A DNA stretch of 55,577 nucleotides from Pseudomonadota bacterium (GTDB lineage Bacteria; Pseudomonadota; Alphaproteobacteria; Sphingomonadales; Sphingomonadaceae): assembly GCA_023400405.1 (NCBI GenBank), contig JAEXFD010000060.1, positions 1-55,577 of the forward strand, written 5' to 3'. The position numbers and the translations under genes were made by a program. Below are positions 16,695 through 24,874 of this stretch, piece after piece (within the stretch, counting starts at the first letter, position 1; the number at the start of each line of letters is the position of its first letter). The notes below the pieces were generated by a model. The model saw only the letters and a program-made list of their open reading frames with translations, ran no database searches and was not told the origin of the DNA.

Positions 16695-18142
16695 CAGGCG
16701 CGCTTCCAGAAGCTCTCGGGGCGCATGAATAGGGATTGCGCGCCGCCCGGCGCATCGAGATGGCCGTTTTCCGCCATGAACTTTCGGAAGGCTTCAAGGC
16801 CGAGCGGGCGGGAGATGAGGTAGCCCTGGACCATGTCGCAGCCCATCACGCTGAGCAACGCCAGTGCCGACGGCGTCTCCACTCCCTCGGCAGTGACCTC
16901 CATTTCGAGGGCATGGGCGAGGTCGATCGTCGAGCGCACGATCAGGGGATCGCGATTGCTCGATGTGAGCTGAGTCACGAACATCTTGTCGATCTTGAGC
17001 TCGCTCGCGGGGAGCTGCTTAAGATAGGCTAGGGACGACAGGCCGGCGCCATAATCGTCGATCGCAAGCGAAACCCCGCTCTCGGCAAAGAGCTGGAGGT
17101 GACGGATCGCGCTTTGCGGATCCCGGATCACCGCGGTTTCCGTAATCTCGAAGCCGAGCTTGGCGTCGGTGCTCGCGAGAATCTCGCAAGCTTCCGCAAC
17201 GAACGCAGAATCCGCAAGCAATTGGCCCGAGATGTTGATGAACAGCGGCAGGTCGAACCCGTCTGCGCGCAGGCGCTGCTGATCGGCGATCACCTGGCGC
17301 AGCGTCCACAGCGTCAACGTCGCGATTTCACCGGCCTGCTCGGCGACCGCAATGAAATCGCCCGGCAGGATCAGTCCGCGCACCGGATGCTGCCAACGGA
17401 CCAGCGCTTCTGCGCTGGCGATCTCCTGCCGGCGGACATGGACCTTGGGCTGATATTGGAGGAACATCTCGCCCGCTTCGATTGCCCGCGGGAGCTCGCG
17501 CATCAGCGTCAGCCGATCGAACGCCAGGTCCGCGCGGGACAGGTCGAGCATCACCACCCGCCCCTCGTCGCGCGAACGATCGAGCGCCGACTCGGCCGCC
17601 TCGATCAAGCGCACATCGTCATGCTCCGACGAGGGGGCCGCCGCCACCCCGAACAGCATCTGAAGCTGGTACCGCTCGCCATCGATGTCGATCGGCCGCT
17701 GAAAGGTCTGGCGGATATGATCGATGTCAGACGCTGCCGCACCCGGGTTGTCGCGTTCGAACGCGATCTCGATCGTGCCCCGGCTCGCCGCGGCGATTCG
17801 GGCATCCGGGCAAAGCGCAACGACTCGGCGGGCGACATCATGCGCCAGCGAATCGGCGCGCTGGCGGCCGAGGTGCCGGCGAAGCATCATGAAATTGTCG
17901 ATTTCGCACAGGCAGAGGATTCGCCAGAAGCGCTGGCGTGCCGCGCGATCCCCGTCGCCGCCGTGTGATCGCCGTCGATTCCTCAGGCCGGGGGGCAAGC
18001 CGATATCGGCCCGCCGCAAAGGCGCGCGACTGGCCCTTCGTTCCGAAGATTTCCCTTCGGTTTCCGTAGCTTGAGCCAAGGAGGCGCGTCCCGACGATGC
18101 GCTATCCTGGCCGGGCGGGAAAGGATCGTTCGATGCCGGCAT
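16694..18142 (-). CDS. c-di-GMP phosphodiesterase-like protein with degenerate GGDEF
   Basis: About 482 residues. The first half has a GGDEF fold in which the active motif is replaced by RGTIEIAF, so cyclase activity is unlikely. The second half is an EAL domain with the key motif SAEALVRWQHP, plus NISGQLL, ETAV and IDDYGAG, all consistent with an active phosphodiesterase. The degenerate GGDEF may bind GTP to regulate it. The start at 18142 (MPASNDPFPPG) is chosen over 18232 because the upstream extension is basic and looks non-coding. First gene of a three-gene unit with the hybrid kinase and receiver. Confidence 0.9.
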   Translation of the reverse strand: MPASNDPFPPGQDSASSGRASLAQATETEGKSSERRASRAPLRRADIGLPPGLRNRRRSHGGDGDRAARQRFWRILCLCEIDNFMMLRRHLGRQRADSLAHDVARRVVALCPDARIAAASRGTIEIAFERDNPGAAASDIDHIRQTFQRPIDIDGERYQLQMLFGVAAAPSSEHDDVRLIEAAESALDRSRDEGRVVMLDLSRADLAFDRLTLMRELPRAIEAGEMFLQYQPKVHVRRQEIASAEALVRWQHPVRGLILPGDFIAVAEQAGEIATLTLWTLRQVIADQQRLRADGFDLPLFINISGQLLADSAFVAEACEILASTDAKLGFEITETAVIRDPQSAIRHLQLFAESGVSLAIDDYGAGLSSLAYLKQLPASELKIDKMFVTQLTSSNRDPLIVRSTIDLAHALEMEVTAEGVETPSALALLSVMGCDMVQGYLISRPLGLEAFRKFMAENGHLDAPGGAQSLFMRPESFWKRA

Positions 18143-18231
18143 GCACCAACGGCCTAGGCCAAGACCCTTGAAGGAACGGTTAAGCGAACGCCTCGCGAAT
18201 TGCCGCGGAGTCAAGCCGGAATGAATCCGCA

Positions 18232-18260
18232 TTGATTCAAGCTTAACGAGGCTTTAACTA
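18232..18260 (+). promoter_or_regulatory. Sigma-70-like promoter of a small transcription unit
   Basis: TTGATT (18232-18237), a 17-base spacer and TAACTA (18255-18260) resemble a housekeeping promoter. It lies in an AT-richer pocket of an otherwise GC-rich region. Predicted transcription would start near 18267, about 30 bases before the small ORF. Confidence 0.5.
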
Positions 18261-18297
18261 TCCTGTCGCGCCACGTGCGCACGATGGGAGAATGATA

Positions 18298-18360
18298 ATG
18301 ACGTTGTTCACTATGTTTTTCCGTGAAGCCGGCAGCGGTGACACGATCCGTCCGTTCTGA
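18298..18360 (+). CDS. 20-residue leader peptide or microprotein
   Basis: The ATG at 18298 has GGGAG 7 bases upstream and reads MTLFTMFFREAGSGDTIRPF then TGA. Four of 20 residues are Phe. It is too short for ordinary gene finders. It sits between a plausible promoter and a large hairpin plus terminator, so it could be a regulatory leader peptide or a real microprotein with a hydrophobic N-terminus. An in-frame ATG at 18292 is too close to the ribosome site. Confidence 0.45.
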   Translation: MTLFTMFFREAGSGDTIRPF

Positions 18361-18372
18361 ACGGTTCCACTT

Positions 18373-18422
18373 CCGGGCCGGCGGTGAAGCGGTTTCAATC
18401 GGAATCGCGCTGACCGGCCCGG
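18373..18422 (+). ncRNA. Two-tier RNA hairpin after the small ORF
   Basis: An outer stem CCGGGCCGG/CCGGCCCGG (18373-18381 with 18414-18422, perfect) encloses an internal loop. An inner 8-pair stem GCGGTTTC/GGAATCGC capped by AATC completes it; two of the inner pairs are G-U. It begins 12 bases after the small ORF stop. The nested layout, separate from the terminator, suggests a structured RNA: either an sRNA domain or an attenuation element. Confidence 0.5.
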
Positions 18423-18458
18423 ACGATTAGCAAGGGCGGCTGCGGCCGATCCTGCACG

Positions 18459-18486
18459 AAGCGGCCCGCGGGCCGCTTTTTTGTTG
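18459..18486 (+). terminator. Intrinsic terminator of the small transcription unit
   Basis: AAGCGGCC-CGCG-GGCCGCTT (18459-18478) followed by TTTTTTGTTGT is a textbook Rho-independent terminator. It lies 80 bases before the ugd start, so it closes an independent short transcript or acts as an attenuator for ugd. Confidence 0.88.
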
Positions 18487-18568
18487 TCAATGGGGCGGTC
18501 TCCTCCCCTTGCCCTGACCGCTGGCGTCGCTATCTGCCCGCTGAGACTTGCTCCCGAGGGGAAATAAT

Positions 18569-19885
18569 TTGCGCATCGCGATGATCGGCACGGGCTATGT
18601 CGGCCTGGTTTCGGGGGCCTGCTTCTCCGATTTCGGCCATGACGTGGTCTGCGTCGATAAAGACGCGCGCAAGATCGAGCTGCTCCATCAGAATGTCATG
18701 CCGATCTACGAGCCCGGGCTCGATGCGCTGGTCGCCAAGAACGTCAAGGCGGGCCGCCTTTCCTTCACCACCGACATTGCCGAGGGCGTGAAGGATGCCG
18801 ACGCGGTGTTCATCGCCGTCGGCACCCCGAGCCGCCGCGGCGATGGGCATGCCGATCTCTCCTATGTCTATGCCGCCGCGCGCGAGATCGCCGAGAACCT
18901 GACCAAGGCAAGCGTGATCGTCACCAAGTCGACCGTACCAGTCGGCACCGGCGACGAGGTCGAGCGGATCATCGCCGAGGTCGCGCCGAACAGCGGCGCC
19001 AAGGTGGTTTCGAACCCCGAATTCCTGCGCGAAGGCGCGGCGATCGAGGATTTCAAGCGGCCCGACCGCGTCGTCGTCGGCACCGACGACGAGGACGCGC
19101 GCGAAGTGATGCGCGAGATCTATCGCCCGCTCTCGCTCAACCAGAGCGCGCCGATCGTCTTCACCGGTCGCCGCACCTCTGAGCTGATCAAATATGCGGC
19201 GAACGCCTTCCTGGCGGTGAAGATCACCTTCATCAACGAGATCGCCGACCTGTGCGAGACGGTGGGCGCCGACGTGCAGGAAGTGGCGCGCGGCATCGGG
19301 CTCGACAATCGCATCGGCGCCAAGTTCCTCCATGCCGGCCCGGGCTATGGCGGCTCGTGCTTCCCGAAGGACACCCTCGCCCTGCTCAAGACGGCCGGCG
19401 ACAACGAGACGCCGCTGCGCATCGTCGAGGCGACCGTCCAGGTCAACGACGCGCGCAAGCGGGCGATGGGTCGCAAGGTGATCAAGGCGATGGGGGGTGA
19501 AGTTCGGGGTAAGACCATTGGCATCCTGGGCCTCACGTTCAAGCCGAACACCGACGACATGCGCGACGCGCCGAGCCTTTCGATCATCGCCGCGCTGCAG
19601 GATGCGGGCGCGACGGTGAAGGCCTATGATCCCGAAGGCCATGAGCAGGCGCAGCCGCTGCTGCCCGGCGTCGAGTTCAAGGAAAACGCGTATGACGTCG
19701 CCGAGGGTGCCGACGCGCTGGTGATCGTCACCGAATGGGACGCGTTCCGCGCGCTCGACCTGCCCCGGATCAAGGCGCTGCTCAAGACGCCGCTGCTCGT
19801 CGACCTGCGCAACATCTACCGGCCCGCCGAGGCCGAGCGCGCGGGGCTGACGCTGGTCGGCGTCGGCAAGCCCCGGCGCGGCTGA
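18569..19885 (+). CDS. ugd: UDP-glucose 6-dehydrogenase
   Basis: 438 residues. Oxidises UDP-glucose to UDP-glucuronate with two NAD+, feeding capsule, exopolysaccharide or LPS sugars. Motifs: N-terminal MRIAMIGTGYVGLVSG Rossmann, FIAVGTPS, STVPVGT, the catalytic Cys in GPGYGGSCFPKD (Cys about 264) and the C-terminal LGLTFKPNTDDMRDAPS. The start is probably TTG at 18569, because GAGGGGA lies 7 bases upstream and the protein then begins exactly at the conserved strand. It is preceded by a small structured transcription unit that might control it. Confidence 0.96.
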   Translation: MRIAMIGTGYVGLVSGACFSDFGHDVVCVDKDARKIELLHQNVMPIYEPGLDALVAKNVKAGRLSFTTDIAEGVKDADAVFIAVGTPSRRGDGHADLSYVYAAAREIAENLTKASVIVTKSTVPVGTGDEVERIIAEVAPNSGAKVVSNPEFLREGAAIEDFKRPDRVVVGTDDEDAREVMREIYRPLSLNQSAPIVFTGRRTSELIKYAANAFLAVKITFINEIADLCETVGADVQEVARGIGLDNRIGAKFLHAGPGYGGSCFPKDTLALLKTAGDNETPLRIVEATVQVNDARKRAMGRKVIKAMGGEVRGKTIGILGLTFKPNTDDMRDAPSLSIIAALQDAGATVKAYDPEGHEQAQPLLPGVEFKENAYDVAEGADALVIVTEWDAFRALDLPRIKALLKTPLLVDLRNIYRPAEAERAGLTLVGVGKPRRG

Positions 19886-19908
19886 GGCTGCCGGCGGGGG
19901 GGATCGGC

Positions 19909-20733
19909 ATGAAAGCGACGCTGCTTCAGATGACGAGCGGGATCTATCCCGCCGCCAATGCCGCCACGATCGTTTCGGCAGTCGCGGCCAGTGCCGATGG
20001 CGGCGCCGCGATGCTGTTCACCCCCGAAATGTCCGGGCTGCTCGATCGCGACCGCGCCCGTGCTGCGCCGAACGTCGTCGCCGAGGGCGAGGACCGCGTG
20101 CTTGCGGCGACCCGCGAGGCGGCGGCGAAGCACGGCGTGTGGGTGCATCTCGGCTCGCTCGCGCTCAAGGGAGCGGACGGCAAGTTCGTCAATCGCGGCT
20201 TCGTGATCGATGGCCGGGGCGAAATCCGCGCGCGCTACGACAAACTCCACCTCTTCGACGTCGATCTCGCCACCGGCGAGCGCTGGCGCGAATCCGACGC
20301 CTATTGCCCCGGCGAGCGCGCGATCCTGGTCGAGACGCCGATCGGCAAGCTCGGCCTCGCCATCTGCTACGACCTGCGCTTCCCCGACCTGTTCCGGGCG
20401 CTGAGCGATGCCGGCGCGACGGCCTTTTCCGTCCCCGCCGCCTTCACCCAACCGACCGGCGCCGCCCATTGGCACGTGCTACTGCGCGCGCGCGCGATCG
20501 AAGCCGGCGCCTTCGTCTTCGCCGCCGCGCAGACCGGCACCCACGAAGACGGCCGCGCCACCTATGGCCATTCGCTGGCGATCGACCCCTGGGGCGAAAT
20601 CCTGCTGGACATGGGCGAAGAAGCCGGGCTCGGCTGGGCCGAGATCGACCCTACGACGCTCGACGAGGTGCGCGCCCGCGTCCCCGTGCTGCGCCACCGC
20701 CGCCCCATCCCTCCCGTCGAGACCGTCGCATGA
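19909..20733 (+). CDS. Nitrilase-family amidase (Nit1-like)
   Basis: 274 residues of the carbon-nitrogen hydrolase superfamily. The catalytic triad is visible: Glu40 in LFTPEMSG, Lys112 in RYDKLHLFD and Cys153 in AICYDLRFPDL. The YDKLHLFD and CYDLRFP signatures are those of the Nit1/NitA branch, whose characterised members hydrolyse deaminated glutathione. The stop overlaps the gshA start by 4 bases (ATGA), so the two are probably translated together. That supports a glutathione-repair role here. Confidence 0.9.
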   Translation: MKATLLQMTSGIYPAANAATIVSAVAASADGGAAMLFTPEMSGLLDRDRARAAPNVVAEGEDRVLAATREAAAKHGVWVHLGSLALKGADGKFVNRGFVIDGRGEIRARYDKLHLFDVDLATGERWRESDAYCPGERAILVETPIGKLGLAICYDLRFPDLFRALSDAGATAFSVPAAFTQPTGAAHWHVLLRARAIEAGAFVFAAAQTGTHEDGRATYGHSLAIDPWGEILLDMGEEAGLGWAEIDPTTLDEVRARVPVLRHRRPIPPVETVA

Positions 20734-22106
20734 GCACCAAGACCGAGACCAGCAGCAAGGCGGCGGCGCCGATCGAGGACCGCGCCCAGCTGATCGACTA
20801 TTTCGCGCGCGGCGAGAAGCCGAAGGAGCGCTGGCGGATCGGCACCGAGCACGAGAAGTTCGTCTTCTCGACCCGCGACCGCCATGCCCCGAGCTATGAC
20901 GAGCAAGGCGGCATCCGTGACCTGCTCGACGGGCTGACCCAGTTCGGCTGGCAGCCGGTATTCGAAGGCGACCATGTCATCGCGCTGAGCGGCCCGGACG
21001 GCACGGTGAGCCTGGAGCCCGCTGGCCAGCTCGAGCTCTCCGGCGCGCCGCTCGAGAATCTGCACGAGACCTGCGCCGAGACCGGCCGTCACCTCAAGCA
21101 GGTCAAGGAAGTCGGCGACAAGCTGGGCGTCAATTTCCTCGGCCTCGGCATGTGGCCCGACAAGGCGCGCGCCGAGCTGCCGATCATGCCCAAGGGCCGC
21201 TACGCGATCATGCTGCGCCACATGCCGCGGGTCGGCAGCCTGGGGCTCGACATGATGCTGCGCACCTGCACGATCCAGGTGAACCTGGATTATGCGAGCG
21301 AGGCGGACATGGCGCAGAAGTTCCGCGTCGGCCTGGCGCTCCAGCCGCTCGCCACCGCGCTGTTCGCCAATTCGCCCTTCACCGAGGGCAAGCCCAACGG
21401 CTTCCTCTCCTATCGCAGCCATATCTGGTCGGACACCGATCCGGCGCGCACGGGGATGCTGCCCTTCGTCTTCGAAGACGGCTTCGGCTATGAGCGCTAT
21501 GCCGAGTACGCGCTCGATGTGCCGATGTACTTCGTCTATCGCGACGGCAAATATATCGACGCCGCCGGGCAGAGCTTCCGCGACTTCCTGAAGGGCGAGC
21601 TGCCCGCCTATCCCGGCCAAAAGCCGACGATCGACGATTGGGCCGATCACCTCTCGACCGCCTTTCCCGAGGTTCGCCTCAAGACCTTCCTCGAGATGCG
21701 CGGCGCGGATGGCGGGCGCTGGGGCCGGATCTGCGCGCTGCCCGCGCTGTGGGTGGGACTGCTGTACGATCAGGGCGCGCTCGATGCGGCCTGGGGCCTG
21801 GTCAAGGACTGGTCGATGGCCGACCGCGAGGCGCTGCGCAGCGCCGTCCCCAAGCTCGCGCTCGACGCGCCGCTACCCGGCGGCGGCAAGCTTCGCGACA
21901 TCGCCGGCGAAGTGCTCGACATCGCCGGCGCCGGCCTGACCGCCCGCGCCCGGCTCAACGGCGCGGGCGACAATGAGAGCGGCTTCCTCGATCCGCTGCG
22001 CGAAGTGGTGCGCACCGGCAAGGTCCCCGCCCAGCTGCTGCTCGATCGTTTCAACGGCGATTGGGGCGGCGATATCAGCCGGGTTTACGAGGAAGCGAAG
22101 TTCTAG
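20730..22106 (+). CDS. gshA: Glutamate-cysteine ligase (alphaproteobacterial/plant type)
   Basis: 458 residues. Joins glutamate and cysteine with ATP, the first step of glutathione synthesis. The sequence is of the plant/alphaproteobacterial GCS2-like class: WRIGTEHEKFVF, SLEPAGQLELSGAP, NFLGLGMWPD and RMRTCTIQVNLDY-like MLRTCTIQVNLDYASE. The C-terminal FNGDWGGDISRVYEEAKF is intact. Coupled to the upstream amidase by ATGA. Confidence 0.95.
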   Translation: MSTKTETSSKAAAPIEDRAQLIDYFARGEKPKERWRIGTEHEKFVFSTRDRHAPSYDEQGGIRDLLDGLTQFGWQPVFEGDHVIALSGPDGTVSLEPAGQLELSGAPLENLHETCAETGRHLKQVKEVGDKLGVNFLGLGMWPDKARAELPIMPKGRYAIMLRHMPRVGSLGLDMMLRTCTIQVNLDYASEADMAQKFRVGLALQPLATALFANSPFTEGKPNGFLSYRSHIWSDTDPARTGMLPFVFEDGFGYERYAEYALDVPMYFVYRDGKYIDAAGQSFRDFLKGELPAYPGQKPTIDDWADHLSTAFPEVRLKTFLEMRGADGGRWGRICALPALWVGLLYDQGALDAAWGLVKDWSMADREALRSAVPKLALDAPLPGGGKLRDIAGEVLDIAGAGLTARARLNGAGDNESGFLDPLREVVRTGKVPAQLLLDRFNGDWGGDISRVYEEAKF

Positions 22107-22153
22107 CCTGGCGGCTTACGTCAGCATCGCCATCCTCGACGATCCCAGGGAAT

Positions 22154-22993
22154 CTAACGCTTGGTGACGACTACCCGCAGATAGCGCGCGGGGATCAGCG
22201 TCTCTTCCGCCGGCGCCTCGTTCTGGGCTTCGAACAGGGCGAGCAGCTCCGCGTGCAACGCTGCTTCGCGACCCGCTCGCGTCGCAGCTTCGAACGCATT
22301 CATCGTCGGCCCATAGTATAGCCGGAACGCTTCGAGCAGTGCCGCCGGCGGATGCGGGTATCGGAACGCGTAGGTTGCAGGCGCACAGCGGATCGCGTCG
22401 GCGGGGATGCCCGCCGCGCCGAACCGCTCCCGCACATTCTCTTCCACGCCCCATGAGACCGGGCTGACGAAGCCCTCGGGCGGCGGCGGCGGCGTATAGG
22501 CCGCGCTGATCTTCAATATCTGCGCGACCAGCGTCGGATCGCCCGGGATCCAGTTCCCCATCACGACCCGCCCGCCGGGCTTCGTCACGCGCACCATTTC
22601 GCGCGCGACGTCGAATGGCCGGGGCGCGAACATGGCGCCGAAGATGCTCACCACCAGATCGAACCGATCGTCTTCGATCCCCGTCAGGTCGCATGCATCA
22701 CCCTCGCGGAAATAGAGGTTCGAAAGGCCTGCTTCACGGGCGCGGCGATTGCCGGCCGCCACCAGATTGGCCGCGATATCGACACCCAGAACCCGCGCGC
22801 CAGTCTTTGCCGCCGGCAAGGCCGTCGTGCCGTCGCCGCAGCCGAGGTCGAGCACCTCCAGCTCCGGCGTCACCTCCAGCGCGGCAACCAGCGCCTCGCC
22901 GCTTTCGCGCATCGATGCGGCAATTCGAGTGAAGTCGCCTTTCTCCCACAGCATCTTGTTGGGATTGGGGGCGCTGATCTGTCCGTCGGTCAT
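22154..22993 (-). CDS. Class I SAM-dependent methyltransferase
   Basis: 279 residues. Rossmann-like methyltransferase with motif I LDLGCGDGTTALPAAK, motif II-like LGVDIAANL, and EGDACDLTG followed by RFDLVVSIFGAMFAP. The UbiE/YcgJ-like layout fits small-molecule methylation; the substrate is unknown. GGAG lies about 8 bases before the ATG. Divergent from the HxlR-type regulator, which may control it. Confidence 0.9.
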   Translation of the reverse strand: MTDGQISAPNPNKMLWEKGDFTRIAASMRESGEALVAALEVTPELEVLDLGCGDGTTALPAAKTGARVLGVDIAANLVAAGNRRAREAGLSNLYFREGDACDLTGIEDDRFDLVVSIFGAMFAPRPFDVAREMVRVTKPGGRVVMGNWIPGDPTLVAQILKISAAYTPPPPPEGFVSPVSWGVEENVRERFGAAGIPADAIRCAPATYAFRYPHPPAALLEAFRLYYGPTMNAFEAATRAGREAALHAELLALFEAQNEAPAEETLIPARYLRVVVTKR

Positions 22994-23104
22994 GAGTTCG
23001 TCTCCGAATGCGTTGGCGTTGCCCCTGCGCTGCGCCTCTGCTGATCCCCGAGCCAGTCCAGCAAATGGACTGCCCCGATACAGAAACTGAACTGGCGGCA
23101 TTTC

Positions 23105-23117
23105 CCGATCGGTCATA
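23105..23117. promoter_or_regulatory. CCGATCGGTCATA motif, copy 1
   Basis: The 13-base motif CCGATCGGTCATA lies in the methyltransferase/HxlR intergenic space, 32 bases before the regulator ATG. It contains the palindrome CCGATCGG. An identical copy lies after the regulator gene (23899-23911). It is a candidate operator for the HxlR-type protein. Confidence 0.45.
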
Positions 23118-23149
23118 AAAGATCGACCACCGCCCGATCGGAGAGCGCC

Positions 23150-23854
23150 ATGTCGTCCTCGGCCAGCCGCCATAAGCAGTTCTGCCCGCTCGCAATGGCC
23201 TCCGACGTGCTCGGCGGGCGATGGACAATGATGCTCCTGAGCGAGTTGTTGCGCGGAACCTCGCGCTTCAACGATCTGCGTCGCGGCCTGCCGCGCATGT
23301 CGCCGACGCTCCTGTCGAAGCGCCTGAAAGAACTCGAGGCGGCGGGCCTCCTAGCCCGCTCGCCTTCGGCCGAAGACCCTGGCCTCTACGAATATGCGCT
23401 CACCGACGCTGGCCTCGCGGTGGAGCCGATCGTCGATGCCATGGGCGATTGGGGGCATCGCTGGGTCACTACCCAGGCGACGCTGGAGCATCTCGACGTC
23501 CGGCTGCTGATGTGGAATTTGCGGCGCAACCTCGATCCCAATCCGATGCCGCCGGGCCGCAGCGTCATCCAGTTCGTCTATCGCGATCTGCCGACGGAGA
23601 CGCGCAACTGGTGGCTGCTCGCTTATCCCGGCGAAGAGATCGACCTCTGCTCCGTCGATCCGGGTTATGACGTCGATCTCTACGTCACCACCGATCTGCG
23701 CACGATGACCGAGGTGTGGATGGGCTACGCGCCGGCGCGAGACGCCATCGAGTCCGGGCGGCTCCTCGTGGTCGGCAAGCGCGCGCTCGAAAGCACTTTC
23801 CAGGCATGGCTAGGCGCCAGCCGCTACGCCGCGCTCGAAAAATGCGTCGCCTGA
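23150..23854 (+). CDS. HxlR-family regulator with C-terminal SCP2-like domain
   Basis: 234 residues, about twice the usual HxlR length. The N-terminal half is the winged helix: CPLAMASDVLGGRWTMMLL, RFNDLRRGLPRMSPTLLSKRL, then a wing near DPGLYEYALTDAG. The C-terminal half (about 110-230), with VTTDLRTMTEVWMGY and AIESGRLLVVGKRAL, resembles an SCP2 sterol-carrier-like ligand pocket. This suggests direct sensing of a small hydrophobic ligand. Divergent from a methyltransferase gene. Confidence 0.9.
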   Translation: MSSSASRHKQFCPLAMASDVLGGRWTMMLLSELLRGTSRFNDLRRGLPRMSPTLLSKRLKELEAAGLLARSPSAEDPGLYEYALTDAGLAVEPIVDAMGDWGHRWVTTQATLEHLDVRLLMWNLRRNLDPNPMPPGRSVIQFVYRDLPTETRNWWLLAYPGEEIDLCSVDPGYDVDLYVTTDLRTMTEVWMGYAPARDAIESGRLLVVGKRALESTFQAWLGASRYAALEKCVA

Positions 23855-23898
23855 ACTCCAGGCCCAGCCCAGACGCAGTTTTTCGCACGACCTGACTT

Positions 23899-23911
23899 CC
23901 GATCGGTCATA
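23899..23911. promoter_or_regulatory. CCGATCGGTCATA motif, copy 2
   Basis: Exact repeat of the 13-base motif upstream of the HxlR gene, here between the HxlR gene and the amino-sugar operon. In the same gap is a 10-base palindrome GGGTTAACCC (23924-23933), 48 bases before the kinase ATG. That could be a separate operator. Confidence 0.45.
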
Positions 23912-23923
23912 TCTCCCGATTAT

Positions 23924-23933
23924 GGGTTAACCC
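23924..23933. promoter_or_regulatory. Palindrome GGGTTAACCC upstream of the amino-sugar operon
   Basis: Perfect 10-base palindrome 48 bases before the first gene of the nagK-like/murQ/nagA operon, placed where an operator or promoter element would be expected. No dedicated regulator of the operon is adjacent. Confidence 0.3.
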
Positions 23934-23980
23934 GCGCTCGGCATGGAACGCCGCCGCTTCATCTGCGCTAGAAGGAAGAT

Positions 23981-24874
23981 ATGCCCTATTTCCTCGGCAT
24001 CGATGCCGGCGGCAGTCATTGCCGCAGCCGCCTGACCGACGAGATCGGCCATATCCTCGGCACGGGCGAGGCCGGGCCTGCCAATACGAGGGTCGGTATC
24101 GACCGGCTGGAGGCCGTGTTGGCCGACGTGATCGCGCAGGCAGTGTCTGCCTCGGGCCTCGATCAAGCCGCCGCCGCGACGATCCAGGCCGGGCTGGGCA
24201 TTGCCGGCATCTCGCGCGCCGGGATGCGCGCGCAGATCGAGGCGCTGCCCCTGCCCTTCGCCCGGGTCGCGCTGGCGACTGATGCGGCGATCGCCAATCT
24301 CGGCGCGCATGCCGGCGCCGAGGGCGCGACGCTGATCATCGGCACGGGGAGCGTCGCCGAAGTGCGGGTGGGCGCGAACAGCTTTACGATCGGCGGCTAT
24401 GGCTTTCCGATCTCCGACGAAGGCAGCGGCGCGGCGCTGGGCCTCAGCGCGATGCGCCACGCGCTGCGCGCGCTGGACGGGCGCAGCGAAGTCACGCCGC
24501 TCAGCCATGCGGTGACGGCCGGTTTCGGCCATGATACCGCCCGCGCCATCGCCTGGATGGATGCGGCGACCCCGAAGGACTACGCCGCCTTCGCGCCGCT
24601 GGTGATGGATTATGCCGAGAACAATGACAGCATTGCCCGATCGATCGTGGAAGACGCGGCGCTGCATGTCGAGCGCTTCATCGAGACGATCTTCGCGCGC
24701 GGCGCGGTGCGCTGTGCGCTCGCCGGGGGCCTCGCGATGCGGATGAAGCCGTGGCTGCGCGCGCGGACGGTGGCGCGGCTGACCGACGCCATCGCCGATC
24801 CGCTCGACGGCGCGCTGCTGCTCGCCGGCCTGCCCGCCTCCGCCCTGCCGACGCGGAGGCCCGATGCCGACTGA
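23981..24874 (+). CDS. BadF/BadG-type N-acetylglucosamine kinase
   Basis: 297 residues of the ASKHA kinase fold. Phosphate-1 loop FLGIDAGGSHCRSRLTDE, phosphate-2 region with LIIGTGSVAEVR, and adenosine loop CALAGGLAMR. Phosphorylates N-acetylglucosamine or a related amino sugar. The following genes (murQ, nagA) make amino-sugar or muropeptide recycling the likely setting. AAGGAAG precedes the ATG. Overlaps murQ by 11 bases. Confidence 0.88.
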   Translation: MPYFLGIDAGGSHCRSRLTDEIGHILGTGEAGPANTRVGIDRLEAVLADVIAQAVSASGLDQAAAATIQAGLGIAGISRAGMRAQIEALPLPFARVALATDAAIANLGAHAGAEGATLIIGTGSVAEVRVGANSFTIGGYGFPISDEGSGAALGLSAMRHALRALDGRSEVTPLSHAVTAGFGHDTARAIAWMDAATPKDYAAFAPLVMDYAENNDSIARSIVEDAALHVERFIETIFARGAVRCALAGGLAMRMKPWLRARTVARLTDAIADPLDGALLLAGLPASALPTRRPDAD

